Below are positions 1-11,504 of a stretch of 64,000 nt of DNA, in pieces; positions within the stretch are counted from its first letter, which is position 1, and each line of letters opens with the position of its first letter. The position numbers were made by a program, and so were the translations under genes. The notes under the pieces were generated by a model. The model saw only the letters and a list, made by a program, of their open reading frames with translations, had not been told where the DNA came from and searched no databases. Source of the stretch: Notamacropus eugenii (taxonomy: Eukaryota; Chordata; Mammalia; Diprotodontia; Macropodidae); assembly GCF_028372415.1 (NCBI RefSeq), contig NC_092872.1, positions 88,580,110 to 88,644,109 on the forward strand, written 5' to 3'.

Positions 1-111
1 CCTGACCTGAAACAGATTGCTCACTCTCTTATATGACATTGCCTTCTTAACAGCTCTATAGATCAACCCCTACCTTAGGTTTAGAAAATGGCAGGGGTGG
101 AGAGATTAGCA

Positions 112-257
112 TAGGAGTGGGGAAGCTGTCCTCTTGAGGTCACATGTGACTCTCTAGGTCCTCAAGTGCAGTCAAACTTGTAATTGAAACTTCTTTGGAT
201 TCAGTCAAGATCTAGAGGGCCACATGTGGCCTCAAGGCCCCAAGTTCCCCACCCCTG
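112..257. mobile_element. Non-autonomous hAT DNA transposon (MITE), about 146 bp
   Basis: The right end reads '...ggccccaagttccccacccctg'. Its reverse complement aligns with the left end (starting 'taggagtggggaagctg') for nearly 50 bases, giving long imperfect terminal inverted repeats around a very short core. The 8-base sequence gattagca lies directly before (104-111) and after (258-265) the element without mismatch, which is the 8-bp target duplication length of hAT transposons. There is no coding capacity, so it would have been moved in trans. The hAT assignment rests on TSD length and the CAGGGGTGGGGAA-type terminus. Confidence 0.8.
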
Positions 258-269
258 GATTAGCATATA

Positions 270-485
270 CTTCATGTAACAGGGCAGAGAGGCAATGGTG
301 GCATAGTGAAGTTGGATCTGGAATCCTGAGTTCAACTCGTAGCTCTTTCTGCCACTTATTAGTTATGCAAATTAAAGCTTCCTAAAGCCTCAGTTTCTTC
401 ATCTATAAGACAGAAGATAATAACACTTTAAATATCTGCCCCAGGGGACTGTTGGGAGAAAAAAATCACTTTTTGAAAGTTTTAA
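270..485 (+). repeat. MIR-type CORE-SINE
   Basis: It shows the tRNA-derived head (…gatctggaatcctgagttc), the 'cctcagtttcttcatctataa' core and the 'aatatctgccccaggggactgttg' tail in MIR order on the plus strand, with many substitutions. It begins close to the 3' flank of the hAT element. Confidence 0.75.
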
Positions 486-1040
486 CTCTTATTGTTCAAT
501 GAAACTCTAGTGTCATCACTGCTGGTATTCCCTTCAACAGAGCAGATAGCAATCCACCCTTTCCTTGTTATCCTGAGAAACTTTTGTCCACTTCATTCCA
601 CTACTCCTTTGCAGGAAGCATATCCCTGCAAATATATGCTTTTTCTGGGGGACTTTTCCTCTATATCTATCAGTATCACATGGATTCCAATGAATCACAC
701 GTGATCATCCCTTACCTTTACAATACGACCACTTCCTCTCCATTTTTGTGGTGATATTTCTCTTTTATGCTTCTCTTTTGTGTTATTCCATGGTAATTAC
801 AAACCATAGATAGCTTATGACTGCTACATATGTCTCTACAGGGTGATTTTCAACTTTAAAGTTTTGATAACTGCAGTGTTCCATCAGTCAAATCCATATA
901 GCCAAACTGGAAGAATCTCAATGTTAAAAACATAGCCTTTTGTTTTGGGGAAAATGGGGTAATTAAAAGCACTTTGAAATTTTTCCATATATATGTCTAC
1001 CCTCTCTTTTCCTCCTTAGTTCTGCACCCAACTCATAACC
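486..1040. other. No recognisable feature
   Basis: AT-rich sequence. The only open frame (70 codons at 492-704) has no recognisable protein similarity and looks like chance. Nothing else can be supported. Confidence 0.5.
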
Positions 1041-1195
1041 TCTCTGAAGTATCTGTCCAAAATATATGTATTGATGAACCAGTAATATAAGTGGTCAAAA
1101 TCACTTTGTTTCCCAACCTGGATTTTAGGCAATCTGTATCCACTTGAATTTTCTTATGTGAATAATAAGGTTGAATTCTTTTGAGTCATTTTAGA
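1040..1195 (+). repeat. Unclassified interspersed repeat, copy 1
   Basis: About 120 bases (roughly 1070-1190) match, in reverse complement, 4668-4790. Shared landmarks are 'tgaaccagtaatat', 'cccaacctgga', 'cttatgtgaata' and 'agtcatttt' in the same order and spacing. I estimate about 20% divergence by eye. I do not recognise the family; an old SINE or a LINE tail are both possible. Confidence 0.6.
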
Positions 1196-1284
1196 TCTCA
1201 TTCAGATAGCTCCATACTGTTCAGGGACTTGATGAAGTTAGCATAATCTTATTTGGAACAGGAGCATCTCCATGACTTAACCAC

Positions 1285-1445
1285 ATATAAGGCAGCTAGG
1301 TAACATACTGCACCTGGGATCAGGAGGACCCGAGTTCAAATCTGACCTCAGACACTTAGTAGCTATGTGAGTCTGGGAAAGTCGTTTAAACTCTTCTGCC
1401 TCAAATTTCCTCATATGTAAATACTGAGGGACATTAAGATGAGAT
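1285..1445 (+). repeat. MAR1-type marsupial tRNA-derived SINE
   Basis: Contains 'ggcagctaggtaacatactgcacctgggatcaggaggacc', 'gagttcaaatctgacctcagacactta' and 'cctcaaatttcctcatatgtaaat'. This is the head and body arrangement of the common marsupial SINE, including A-box-like and B-box-like (gttcaaatc) Pol III promoter motifs. Confidence 0.85.
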
Positions 1446-2086
1446 CTGCTACAGACCATTTATAAAAGCCTGCTTGTTTCTCATAGTTTTGAAAAGGATG
1501 TTCTCAATATTTCTGCATAATTATTTAATGAAAGATGTAATAGAGATGGAAAAGTAGATAATTATTAATGTTTTCTAGATTACTTTTTTCTTTTTTTAGT
1601 ATGTAAAGAGACATTGGACTTATACTTCTCTTACTTTATCAGCAAGTTGAGTCCCAGTGTTTGGCTACATCTTCCCCCTCAGAGTCTTAAAGGGAACTTC
1701 TAAATGGCAGTAGAGTTATTCAAATGCTATTGATTTTAGCCCTCATTCCATTATGTCCCTCTATACAATTTGCCAGTTCTGGTTAATATCTTCTCAATAT
1801 CATCAAGGCCAATGACTAATGATCCATTATTAGATAGTTGATTCCTCCTTTATATCAACTAACAAATTGACATCAATTTTTACCAAGGAATATTTGTTGA
1901 GAATGCATAGTGAGAACAGAGGTAAAAATATTTTCCCTAACCAAGTCATACCCTCCCTTCCATAGCTTCAATTCAGGGGGAGGGTGGGCTTAGATTCAAA
2001 GCAGTTGGAACCAACATTTCTACCACTAAGTTCACTTCCAGGTGCAGCATACTGATGGTTATTACTCAAATGCTTGTATGGCTTAT
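1446..2086. other. No recognisable feature
   Basis: Low-GC sequence with no open frame of note and no repeat family that I can name. Confidence 0.45.
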
Positions 2087-2108
2087 CCTAGATGCAGGGC
2101 TGACTCAA
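2087..2108. repeat. Probable target site duplication, left copy
   Basis: The 22 bases from 'cctagatgcagggctgactcaa' onward recur at 3256-3278 with one indel and two transitions, bracketing the L1 5' fragment. Confidence 0.6.
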
Positions 2109-3255
2109 GGTGGAGCCAAGATGTTGGAGTAGAAGCATGACCTGCCTGAGCTCTCCACCTAAACCTCTCAAAGGACTTGTAAAAATTACTCTAAAAAAAT
2201 TCTAGAGTGGCAGAAGTCACAAAATGACAGAGTGAAACAGATTTCCAGCCCAAGGCAATCTGGAAGACCAATAGGAAGAGTCCACTGCACTGGGCTTGGA
2301 CCAAAGCACAGCCCAGAGTGGGCCACAGGGGCACAGATGGAACAACTTATATAGGTCTCAGGGCACTGAATCACTGACAGTTATTGATATGATATTGAGC
2401 TATAGAAGTTTCCAGACTTTTTAACCCACAAACATCAAAGACAGCTTCAAAGGTCAGTGGGAAAGCTCTCTCACTTGGGTGGGAGAGGAATGTGGTCTGA
2501 CCCTAGCCAGAGCCCTAGTTCCAGGTCAATGGCAGCCACTGCTACAGTGGCAGGCTGCTTTTGGAGCTCTTGGCCTACAGGTGGTGGGGGAATCAAGAGA
2601 CTGATCTGGGTTGCAGTCCTAGGTGGCGGCCCTGGGGAAAGGAAGAGCACTAGCTTGACAGGACTGGTGGTGGCTGGAGAGAGGGAATCCTACTTATGTA
2701 TCTATGGCAGAAAAGAATGATTATGGATGTTTACAGACCAGACTGCAGACCAGGAGAAGAGTAAACACATCTCCTTTGAGAATACCACTTTAGAGGAACT
2801 GAGAATTTACAGATCCTTGCAGATATCTCTGAAAATAGCTGCATAAAGCCCCTGAATCTTGGGGCAATGCACCTTCCATTTGACAAGAAGGTTAGAAGTC
2901 AAATAATTGACTGGGAAAATGACCAAAAGGGGAAAAGAAAGACTACAGAAGGTTACTTTCTTGGTAAAAAGTTATTTTCTTTTGATGAGAAAGATCAAAG
3001 TATACCACCAGAGGCAGATGAAAACACACAACTAGAGCAATACAGCAAGGCCAAGGCTCCTACATCCAAAGCATACAAGAAAAATATGAAATTGTCTCAG
3101 GTCATGGAAAATCTCAAAAAGGATTTCAAAAATCAAGAAAGAGAAGTAGAGGAAAAATTGGGAAGAGAAATGATAACAGTGAAAGAAAATCATGAAAAAT
3201 GAGTCAACTGCTTGCTAAAAGAGACCCAAAAAATGACACCTTTAAAATGTGACTA
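2109..3255 (+). mobile_element. L1-family 5' fragment (5'UTR and start of ORF1), truncated at the 3' side
   Basis: It begins 'ggtggagccaagatgttggagtagaagcatgacctg', resembling the 5' end of marsupial L1/HAL1-type elements, and continues through a UTR-like stretch into an ORF1-like reading frame. The frame at 2867-3202 is rich in K, E and Q, as in the ORF1 N-terminal/coiled-coil region. It stops at about 3255, inside ORF1, with no ORF2 or normal 3'UTR. Near-identical 22-23 base sequences flank it. The family name is from memory; the internal end and flanking duplication are directly visible. Confidence 0.65.
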
Positions 3256-3278
3256 CCTTAGATGCAGGGTTGATTCAA
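3256..3278. repeat. Probable target site duplication, right copy
   Basis: Matches 2087-2108 apart from one indel and two C/T changes, consistent with an old retrotransposition event. Confidence 0.6.
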
Positions 3279-3860
3279 TGCTTGTCTGGGACAATCAGAT
3301 TATTTCTCAGGGCTTTCTTCTTTCTGGTTTGCTGCAAGACATAGGATGGCTTTCTAACTTTTTAAGATTTCGTAAGACCCTGTGCCAAAAGAAGAAAAGG
3401 TCACAAACCCCATCCTAGGTATAGGCTTGCCTAGGACACCATGCACATACAGGCTAGTCGAGTGGGGGAAACCTTCCAAACCCAAGCCAGGCTCTACAAA
3501 GCTCAGAAAGTTTTCTTCATATCTTATTGACTGTAGGAAGGAAAGAGACCAGTTTCTTCTTTGGAGTCTTTTGTAGAACACTCAATTCCAACTCTGTGGT
3601 CATTTAAAAGGTTTTCCTCATCACACATGGGCAAGAAATAGTCAAAGAATATCATACATGCTCTGAAGTGGAAGGCAATTTCCTTTATTGACAAATGACT
3701 AGAATTCTCCTCAAGCATCCTTGCCATAATCTAGAGCAGAGCGTTCAAATGGCCAATCTATTGGCCAATCCCTGTTACAAAACAAAACAAAAAATAATGT
3801 TACAAAAACATTATTAGTATCCTTTGCTTTTATATTACCTGCATTTACCAAGGTGTCCAT
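3279..3860. other. No recognisable feature
   Basis: Short overlapping open frames on both strands (75 codons or fewer) have no recognisable similarity. An A-rich stretch with repeated 'aaaac' lies at about 3778-3795. Confidence 0.45.
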
Positions 3861-3864
3861 ATCC

Positions 3865-4600
3865 TCCCTCTTCTGTAGAAACATCCCTTACAACAAAGAT
3901 ACAAAAAAAGTTCAGCAAATTCAACCAACATATTGAAGCTGTCTGATGCTGTATCCAATATTGTACACCCCTAGTCCCCCACCTCTGCAAAGAAAGGAGA
4001 GGGAGGTATCTCATCATTATCTATTTTTCAAGATAAAGCTAGGTTGCTATAATTTCATAGCAGTCAGTGTTTGTTTCCATTTCCATTGTTGTAATCATAG
4101 TATATATTGTCCTCCTGGTTCTGCTTACTTTAGCTGCATCAGTTCATATAAATTTCTCCGTGCTTTTAAGGTTTTGTCAATGTTTATTTATTGTTACTTA
4201 TATTAGAACAACATTCCATTATATGTTTATATCATACTTTTTAAAGTCATTTCTCCCTAGGAAATAGGGATCTATTTTGTTTCTAGCTCTTGGCTACCAT
4301 AACAAATATGTGAATATTTTATTGCCTGTGGGTCTTTGCCTTTTGTCATTAACATCTTGGAGTATATGACTGGCAATGAACTCTGTGGGTCAAAAGGTAC
4401 AGAGAAACCATTTTCCTTACATAATGATAAATTGCTTTCCAGAATGGTCAGAACAGTTGGAAAGTCCATCAACAATGAATTTCTGTGCCTATCATTCTGT
4501 AGTCTCACTAGCATTGGCCATAGCCTTCTTATGTCATATTATTAATTTATTGGATGAGGAGTGAGAGTATTTCCTTTCTTATTTGTTACTGGAAGAATCT
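3865..4600 (-). mobile_element. Old L1-like LINE, 3' end (HAL1/L1 type), degraded
   Basis: Reading the plus strand gives the antisense of a marsupial L1 3' end: 'cttacaacaaagatacaaaaaaagttcagcaaa', 'ctcctggttctgcttactttagctgcatcagttcatataaa', 'caacattccattatatg', 'tgggtcaaaaggtac', 'aattgctttccagaatgg'. These are in the order 3'UTR to C-terminal ORF2. It is heavily diverged and has no long frame. Confidence 0.75.
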
Positions 4601-4664
4601 TTCATACAACTGTTAAAAATTTGTGATTCTAGATCCCTTGGTACTATTTTTTTCATTGTTTTGT

Positions 4665-4800
4665 CCTTCCAAAATGACTTAAAAGAATTGTCTTACTATT
4701 CACATAAGGAAATTTAAGTGTTTACAGAGTGCTTAATGTCCAGGTTGGGAACAAAGTAGTATTGACCACCCATATTACTGGTTCATTGGTACATATATCA
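4665..4800 (-). repeat. Unclassified interspersed repeat, copy 2 (inverted)
   Basis: Reverse complement of the repeat at 1040-1195, about 3.6 kb away. See that entry for shared landmarks. Confidence 0.6.
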
Positions 4801-5244
4801 ATGGCTAAGTTAAAGTTCATAGTGGGTCTAAAATTTGTATGATTTTAGTACCTTCGACCCACTTTTCCTCTCCTCTTGTCTCGTCTCCTCTCTTTTCCTT
4901 TCATCCACAACTACTTTTCAGAGAAGTAGAAAGGATTGAGTTCCATTACTTGTTTTTCTCTGTTTTATGCATTTCCATGACTAAATAATTCATGATCTAG
5001 TAGCTAGTAGCTGGATTACTAATGAAGAACCTTTCTGAACTTAGCTAGGTTGGTTCTTGGAAAGCATGCTGAAAATGTACTTGAATCCTTTCCAGCTTAG
5101 TAGAACCAGCAAATGATTATACCCAAAAGGCTTAACTTTTGAAAAACCAGGGTTACCTCCATCTCATAATGATGCATTGCAGTAGAACTTTCTTCCTTGA
5201 ATTTTACAATGTTTTAATCTGTAGAAGAAAACTATGAGCTGGTG

Positions 5245-5480
5245 GTACCAATCCAATTCAACAAACATTTATTAAGTATTTACCATATGCCAGGCACTAT
5301 TCTAAACAGTGGGGATAAAATAAATAAATAAATAAGAAAGACCCTGCCCTTATGGAGCGTAATTCCAATCTAATGGGGAGAGTCAACATACAAAAAAGAA
5401 TCAGGAAAGTGGGGACACCAGGGGTAACTGACATGGGAACATCTTGTATAGAAAGTTGGAACTAAGTGGAGTACAGATGC
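5245..5480 (-). repeat. L2 LINE 3' end
   Basis: The plus strand reads 'acaaacatttattaagtatttaccatatgccaggcactattctaaac...', the reverse complement of the L2 3' terminus, followed by 'ccctgcccttatggagcgtaattccaatctaatgggga'. A short (aaat)n stretch lies inside it. Confidence 0.85.
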
Positions 5481-6784
5481 AGAGTGGAGTGAACCAAAAA
5501 GTACACTTTTGGTCCTCTATAAAGGATTACTCTTTAGCCCTCAAATCAGAGGGAAGTGGAGATAGTGTCACTGAAGGCTTGGGCTAGCAACATGGTGATT
5601 AGATTAGACATGATGAGATTAACTTATGAGACTCATCTTGTTCTATGGACTTGAATCCAAGGAGAGTTGCAGATGCAAAACATGAACAGTAAAATACATC
5701 TAGAATCAGCTCTCTCTGATCTTGTTTTTAAGGCTGAAAAATTTTCTGAAGTTCCAATTGTTTTTAGTACAGTTTAAGCATTAAAACCTTTCAGCTTCCT
5801 ACTTGTAACTTCTTAGTAGGGCCTCCCTTTTAATTCTACTTCTGTGTAAGTTCTTTACAATGGGTAAAACTTTTCTTTTCCTTATAGCTTTTCTCTGCTA
5901 CGTGGGCTGCTCCACAGGAAAAATTGCCATTACATTCCTTAAGCACACCCAGATAGGAAGCTATGTACCTTTCTTTCTGAAAAGTCCTGTGATTCTGTTT
6001 CCAATATACAACTTTTCTTTGGCATCTGAGTTTACTAACTCATGATTTCCCTCTTCAAGTTTTTAAAACTCAAAATGTTTTAAAATTTAATTTCAATGGA
6101 ACATCTTAAGATAATCTAAAATACTCTGAGATACTTCTCAACTTCTCAACTTGCTTCTTAAAAGGCTTATCCTAAGCTCTCACCCAAATATACATGTATA
6201 TGTATACAGGTGACAATATATGTTTATATATGTTTTAAGGGACATAAGGAAAGAATTGATGTGCAATTTTTCCACATATAGCCGTAGGTTTTATCCAGAA
6301 CATAACCTGCAACCCCTCAAGACTGATTACTCTACAGCTCAGCCACTTCTGTAGAAAAAAAATACCATGTTAAATGATTTCACGAATTCACAGACCATGT
6401 AGACCATGAAGGGGGACCTCATTAACCCTGAAAATATAGCAAATGACAACGGATATCTTTTAGTCATTATTTATGATGAAATGATATCTTGTTTCTCCTG
6501 CTTCCCCAACCTAATCCCTACATTGAGAAGTGCCAGGTCATGTTTATTTATTAGCAATGTTCATTCCCTGGCAGTTTGCAGCCTGCAAAAAGATTCTACA
6601 AGCTGTGGATTAAAAGAGGCCAAAAAACAAGAAATGAAACCTTTCTTTGCTAGGGCAGCTAACTGCTACTAGGACGTTAAAATGCATTACGCATTAGCCC
6701 AGAGCTTTATGCGAATCTAGAAGGCATATATGACATGGTATACAGGCTTGGATTGGCTTTGCGTGCAACTAGAATATGTATTTA
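5481..6784. other. No recognisable gene or repeat
   Basis: About 1.3 kb without a nameable repeat. A short alternating tract (atatacatgtatatgtata) lies near 6187-6230. The 88-codon frame at 6406-6672 has no similarity I can name. Confidence 0.4.
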
Positions 6785-6840
6785 TAGAATTATAGGATTT
6801 GGAGCTAGAAGGAACTTTAGAGATTACTTAGTCCAAAGCT
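6785..6840 (-). repeat. MIR3 3' end fragment
   Basis: Reads 'atagaattataggatttggagctagaaggaactttagagattacttagtccaa', the reverse complement of the MIR3 tail. Confidence 0.75.
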
Positions 6841-6844
6841 TTTT

Positions 6845-7640
6845 TGCCTTTTTGTTTTTGAAATTTTATCTTATTTTTATTTATACTGGTTGTTTTTACA
6901 TAGCATTAATTTCCCAATATATCCTTCTGTCCTCTCCACATACAGACAGCTATCCCATGTGAAAAGGGTTTTTAAAAAGAGAGAATAAAAACAGTTTAGG
7001 AAGTCAACCAAATGCATTACTTTTGTCTAATGAGCATGCTTTATTTACTAGCTTGTGGTCTAGGTTTTTAACTGAGTTTTCTTCTTCTTGAGATCTTTAG
7101 TAATTTCAATATTTTTTTTTTCTATTTCCCTGTTGCTCCATTGATGATAGCTCCCTCAGAAACTCTACCTCACAGCTGTTTCAGTCACATTCCATGATGG
7201 AGAATTTATTTTTCACTCAATTCAGTACCTGGCTCAGTGATTTCTAAGGGGAGAGAACTGTCCTCAGATGTATGTCCTTCTCATTTCCTTCAGAACTGGG
7301 CCAGCATTACACATGTGATGACATCCAGCCACAGTTTCTCTGTTCTTCAGTTTTCTGGTTGAGCTCTCTAGCAGCTACAAATCTTCTTGTGTTTTCCTAA
7401 ATTCTTCGTATTCATCATTTCTTATAGCATAATACTGTTCCCACATGTTTATGACCATGATATCCCCAAGCAATGGGTAGCTCCTTTCTTTCCAGTATTT
7501 TGTGACTACAAAGAACTGCTATGATTTTTGGTATATCCATATGCATATTTCTGCTTGTATTTTACCTCTTTGGGATATATGCCTAGCAGAGGGATTTCTG
7601 TGATAAAAAGTTTAGACATTTTAATTACCATTTTAAAAAC
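6845..7640 (-). mobile_element. Old L1-like LINE, 3' part (outer element of a nest)
   Basis: The 6845-7020 part has the 3'UTR antisense ('ttcccaatatatccttctgtcctctcc', 'gggtttttaaaaagagagaataaaaacagtttaggaag'). The 7405-7640 part has 'catcatttcttatagcataatactgttccca', 'gaactgctatga' and 'cctctttgggatatatgcctagcag', antisense of ORF2 C-terminus. The middle is poorly alignable by eye. The element is interrupted by the plus-strand L1 at 7641-8935, after which 'ataattccaaatttt' seems to resume the same L1 sequence for a few tens of bases. Confidence 0.65.
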
Positions 7641-8935
7641 AAAATTCTATATAAAGACTGAAAGTATAAACAAATTAAGGGAGCAAGGAATAGTGCATTT
7701 GTCAGATTTAAGGAGAATGGAGAAATCTGTGACCAAACAAGAGAAAGATAATATTATGAGGTGCAAAATGGATGATTTTGATTACATTAAATTGAAAGGT
7801 TTTTGCACAAACAAACTCAATGCAACCAAGATTAGGAGGGAAGCAGAAAACTGGGAAAGAATTTTTGCCACTAATGTCTGTGATAAAGGCCTCATTTCTA
7901 AAATATATAGAGAACTGAGTCAAATTTACAAGAATACAAGTCAGTCCCCAAATGATAAATGGTCGCAGGATATGAACAGACAGTTTTCAAAGGAAGAAAT
8001 TAAAGCTATCTATAGTCATTATGTAAATATTCTCTAAATCACTATTGATTAGAGAGATGCAAATCAAAACTCTGAGGTAAGACATCACACCTATCAGATT
8101 GGCTAACAGGACAAAACAGGAAGATGATAAATGTTGGAGAAGATGTGGGAGAGTTGGCATACTAATTCATTGCTGGTGAAACTGTGAACTGATCCAATCA
8201 TTCTGGAGAACAATTTGGAACTCTTCCCAAAGGGGTACAAAAATGTGCATACCTTTTGACCCAGCAACATTTCTTCTAGGACTGTATCCTAAAGAGGTCA
8301 TAAAAATGGGAAAGGGTCCCACATGTACAAAAATATTTATAGCAGTTCTCTTTGTGGTGGCCAAGAACTGGCAATCAAGGGGATGCCCATCAATAGGGGA
8401 ATGGCTGAACAAACTGTGGTATATGAATGTGATGGAATACTATTGTGCTATAACAAATGATGAACAGGAAGACTTCAGAGAGGTATGGAAGGACTTATAT
8501 GAACCGATGCTGAGTGAAAGGAGCAGAACCAGGAGAACATTGAACATAGTATCAGCCACAGTGTGTGATCAATGTTTCTGGTAGACCTAACCCTTCACAA
8601 CAATGCAAGGACCTGAAACATTCCCAAAGGACTCTTGAGGCAAAATGCCATCCACATCCAGAGAAAGAACTATGAAATCAGAGTGCATAACGAAGCAGAA
8701 TATTTTCTCTTGTGTTATGTTTTGTTTTATCTCATGATTTCTCCCATTCATTTTAATTCTCCTATGCAACATGACTAATTGAAAAATATGGCTAATAAGA
8801 ATGTATGTGTAGAACCCATATAAGATTACATACTATCTCAGGGAGGGAGGGATGATGCAGGGAGGGAGAGAAAATCTAAGACTTATGGAAGTGATTGTAG
8901 AAAACAGAAAGCAAATAGATTAATTAAATTAAAAC
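7641..8935 (+). mobile_element. L1, 5'-truncated, moderately young
   Basis: Plus-strand C-terminal ORF2 plus 3'UTR. The frame up to 8037 encodes INKLREQGIVHLSDLRRMEK, homologous to the C-terminal segment of the intact ORF2 at 28913-32812. A second frame (8243-8584) encodes the terminal region (CIPFDPATFLLGLYPKEVIK…RSRTRRTL). The 3'UTR includes 'tgaggcaaaatgccatccacatccagagaaagaact' and ends in an A-rich tail at about 8935. It lies inside an older, oppositely oriented L1-like element. Confidence 0.9.
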
Positions 8936-8969
8936 ATAATTCCAAATTTTATCCCAGTATAGTTGGAGT

Positions 8970-10850
8970 CATGAAATACAGAGATAAAAATGAGAGACCT
9001 TGAACTTAATGAGTTTCTAATGAACTTAATGAGCTTTCTATCAAGAAAAGTCAACCATATTCTCTTCTCAGTCCATCAAGTAATTTACATTTGTCTTGTA
9101 ATTGTATGAATATATCTGTGTGCCTATAAGGAAATGAACTTTTAAGAGAATGACCTTTGACAGTTCACTTGTCTGAGATACAAATGTGCCTCTGAGAAAA
9201 GCACTAGCTTAGGCATCAAGGTTGATAGTTTAATTGTCTGTGGCATAAATCTTCTGAGAATTCAAAGAGAAGCAGAGACTAAAGTTGTCTGACTTGCTTA
9301 TTTGAATATGACAAACTAGAATACTGTAGTGACTAGACAGCAGGTTTGAAGAATTTTTAGGTAAATCACTAGGGGAATATGAAGACATGAATTGCTCAAT
9401 GATTATAGGACAAATGTAATTGATTTGATTATAGACAGCAAATTAGAATGTGGTTACACACCATAAGCTAAGGTGGTTTATTTTTCAGAGAGGTATCTGA
9501 ACTCCAAAAAGAAAGTGGAGAAGTGAAAGGACAGATTTCAGAACTAGGTTAAAGAGAACCAGTAAATCTTTTTTATGTTGTCATTTGTTGCTAGGCAGAT
9601 TGGTTGGGTAATGAGAGTTTTGAGTAGTCTCAATTGCTGTCTACTACTGATGGGAAGGAGTTGAATGAATATAATCTGCATTCATGATTTTCTGCTGAGA
9701 AGAAGACGTATCATCCTGTCACAGATTTAGGGCTAGAATATTTGCATGAAAGGTGATATGCTTAAATCACCAATAGTGGATTCTCAAGAAATAATGGATA
9801 GATATTTATTTTTCCTTTCTTCTCTTTTTCAGTATGTACATGTGTCGCACTTGCTCAAATCACAGCTTAGGTACCAGGCTGTGCCTACATGATTCAGTTA
9901 TCCCAACTTCTGATGGCCTGTTTAAGACTAGTTACTATTTCATTCCTGTCTCCTGGTCTAGCTTGTAGCTTTCCTATTATTCCTGTTTTCCCTTCATTAT
10001 TTCTTTGGATTTTTCTATCTTATTCCAATTATAGTTACAAAGGTGAGTGGTGTTTTGATTCTTAAATTCTATTTTTAATGCTTTATTAATTTATTTACCT
10101 TCTAATATCTAATCTCCTTTCCTTCAGACTTGTTGAAAGTACTTCTCCCACATCAGATTGCAAACATCTTTCTTTCTGCAAGTGATTGGGGGGGGGGCAG
10201 GCTAAATGCAAGGAGAAAGGAGATTTTTCTCACCCCATCCTACCTCAAGCATTGGGAACTATTTAGCTTGCCTCCTTCTCTGAATTCACCCACTTGCTAA
10301 GTCATCACCTGCGCAGGGGAACAAAGGACCTTTTCCCCAACAAAAAGTTTTGCTATTGTCTTCAGAGACTCCCTAGAAAAAACAGGACAGACCTTGTCTA
10401 CCAATCTTCCTTCATTTGTTTGCTTTCAGAATTTCCAAAATTCTCTGCAATGGGGTTGAATACTTTGATTAATATGAAGTCTCCTGAAAAAGAGCTGAGA
10501 CCACCTTAGCCAGGCAGGTTAGTCATTACCAGTGGACTTCATCACTTCTTACATAAACTTGACTGTATGTGAACATCAGCTGCTTGGGAGATAGGCTGTT
10601 TTAATAAAGACCTCCCTCTCATATTTATCCATATTTTTAAAATTAGTGCGCATAACAGTAGCTTTTAAAAATATTTTGATAGTTATTTCAAGATAATTAA
10701 TTTCCTTTATAATATTAAGCATTTAATTGCACATATTTAAAAACTCTATTCTATGAAAGTCTTTGTAGATTTCACCAAATACCAAAGAAGTCCATAAGAT
10801 TAAAAATAAAAACATTTAAAAAAACCCTCCTATTTGAGGTTTATTTAAAA
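8970..10850. other. No recognisable gene or repeat
   Basis: The longest repeat-free stretch in the first 20 kb. It contains a nine-base G run near 10190 and AT-rich sequence. The 71-codon frame at 10294-10509 has no recognisable similarity. Confidence 0.4.
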
Positions 10851-10854
10851 GTTG

Positions 10855-11045
10855 AGGAAGCATATCATGGTGGATAAAGTGCTGGCTTTGGAGCCAGAAT
10901 GACTAAGAATCAAGTCCTAGCTCTGACATCAGTTGTATCATCCTGGACAGGTTAATTAACCTTTCAATACTCTAATTAACTTCTTGAGAAGCCAAGTTGT
11001 GGAGAAGGTGCTGATTTGCATCAGTACAAGGAGTTTCTAATCTAG
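10855..11045 (+). repeat. MIR-related marsupial SINE
   Basis: 'aaagtgctggctttggagccagaatgactaagaatcaagtcc' is the tRNA-like head. The end 'gaaggtgctgatttgcatcagtacaaggagtttc' is a tail also seen in another SINE of this window (58705-58925). Confidence 0.7.
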
Positions 11046-11059
11046 GAGATCCCTATAGC

Positions 11060-11380
11060 AGGGATTCTCAAACCTTTTGGTCTTAGTATCTCTTTCTTTT
11101 AGAAAAAGTTTTATTTTTAACTGATAGAATAAAAGAAACATTTCCATAACATAGAATAATAAAAGAGATGATTGCACATGAAATTGCAAATCTATGATGT
11201 ACAACTTACTATTCCTTTTAAACATGTAATAAAGTTATCATGTCGATTTCTTTTTAATTTTTCCCTCCCTCCCTATCCTAGAGATGACTACTGTCAGTAT
11301 CTCTTTACAGTCACAAAAATTGAAAACTCCAAGGAGCTTTCATTTATGTGGGTCATATTACTGCAATAAGTTGGACTAGT
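11060..11380. mobile_element. Old DNA-transposon-like repeat split by a LINE
   Basis: Two parts, 'cagggattctcaaaccttttggtcttagtatctcttt' (11059-11095) and 'acagtcacaaaaattgaaaactccaaggagctttcatttatgtgggtcatat' (from 11307), read as one known-looking mammalian repeat when the intervening 200 bases are left out. I believe it is a hAT-type element but cannot assign it firmly. Confidence 0.5.
11096..11295 (-). mobile_element. 5'-truncated L1-like LINE inserted with 11-bp target duplication
   Basis: The T-rich left end (antisense poly-A) is followed by 'taacatagaataataaaagagatgattgcacatgaaattgcaaat', antisense of an old L1 3' end. The 11-mer agtatctcttt lies at 11085-11095 and again at 11296-11306. 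Confidence 0.7.
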
Positions 11381-11504
11381 TAGACTTGGAGGACCACTGT
11401 CCCATACCAATCAAATAACGGTTCCATTCTCTCTTATTAAAAAGTGACTTCTCCTTGGCTAAACTTAAAACAACAACAACAACAACTCACAGAAGCTTTG
11501 ACAA

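Noticed and set aside
8167-8584. Host protein on either strand
   Set aside because: The plus frame is the C-terminal part of L1 ORF2 and the minus frame is its shadow.
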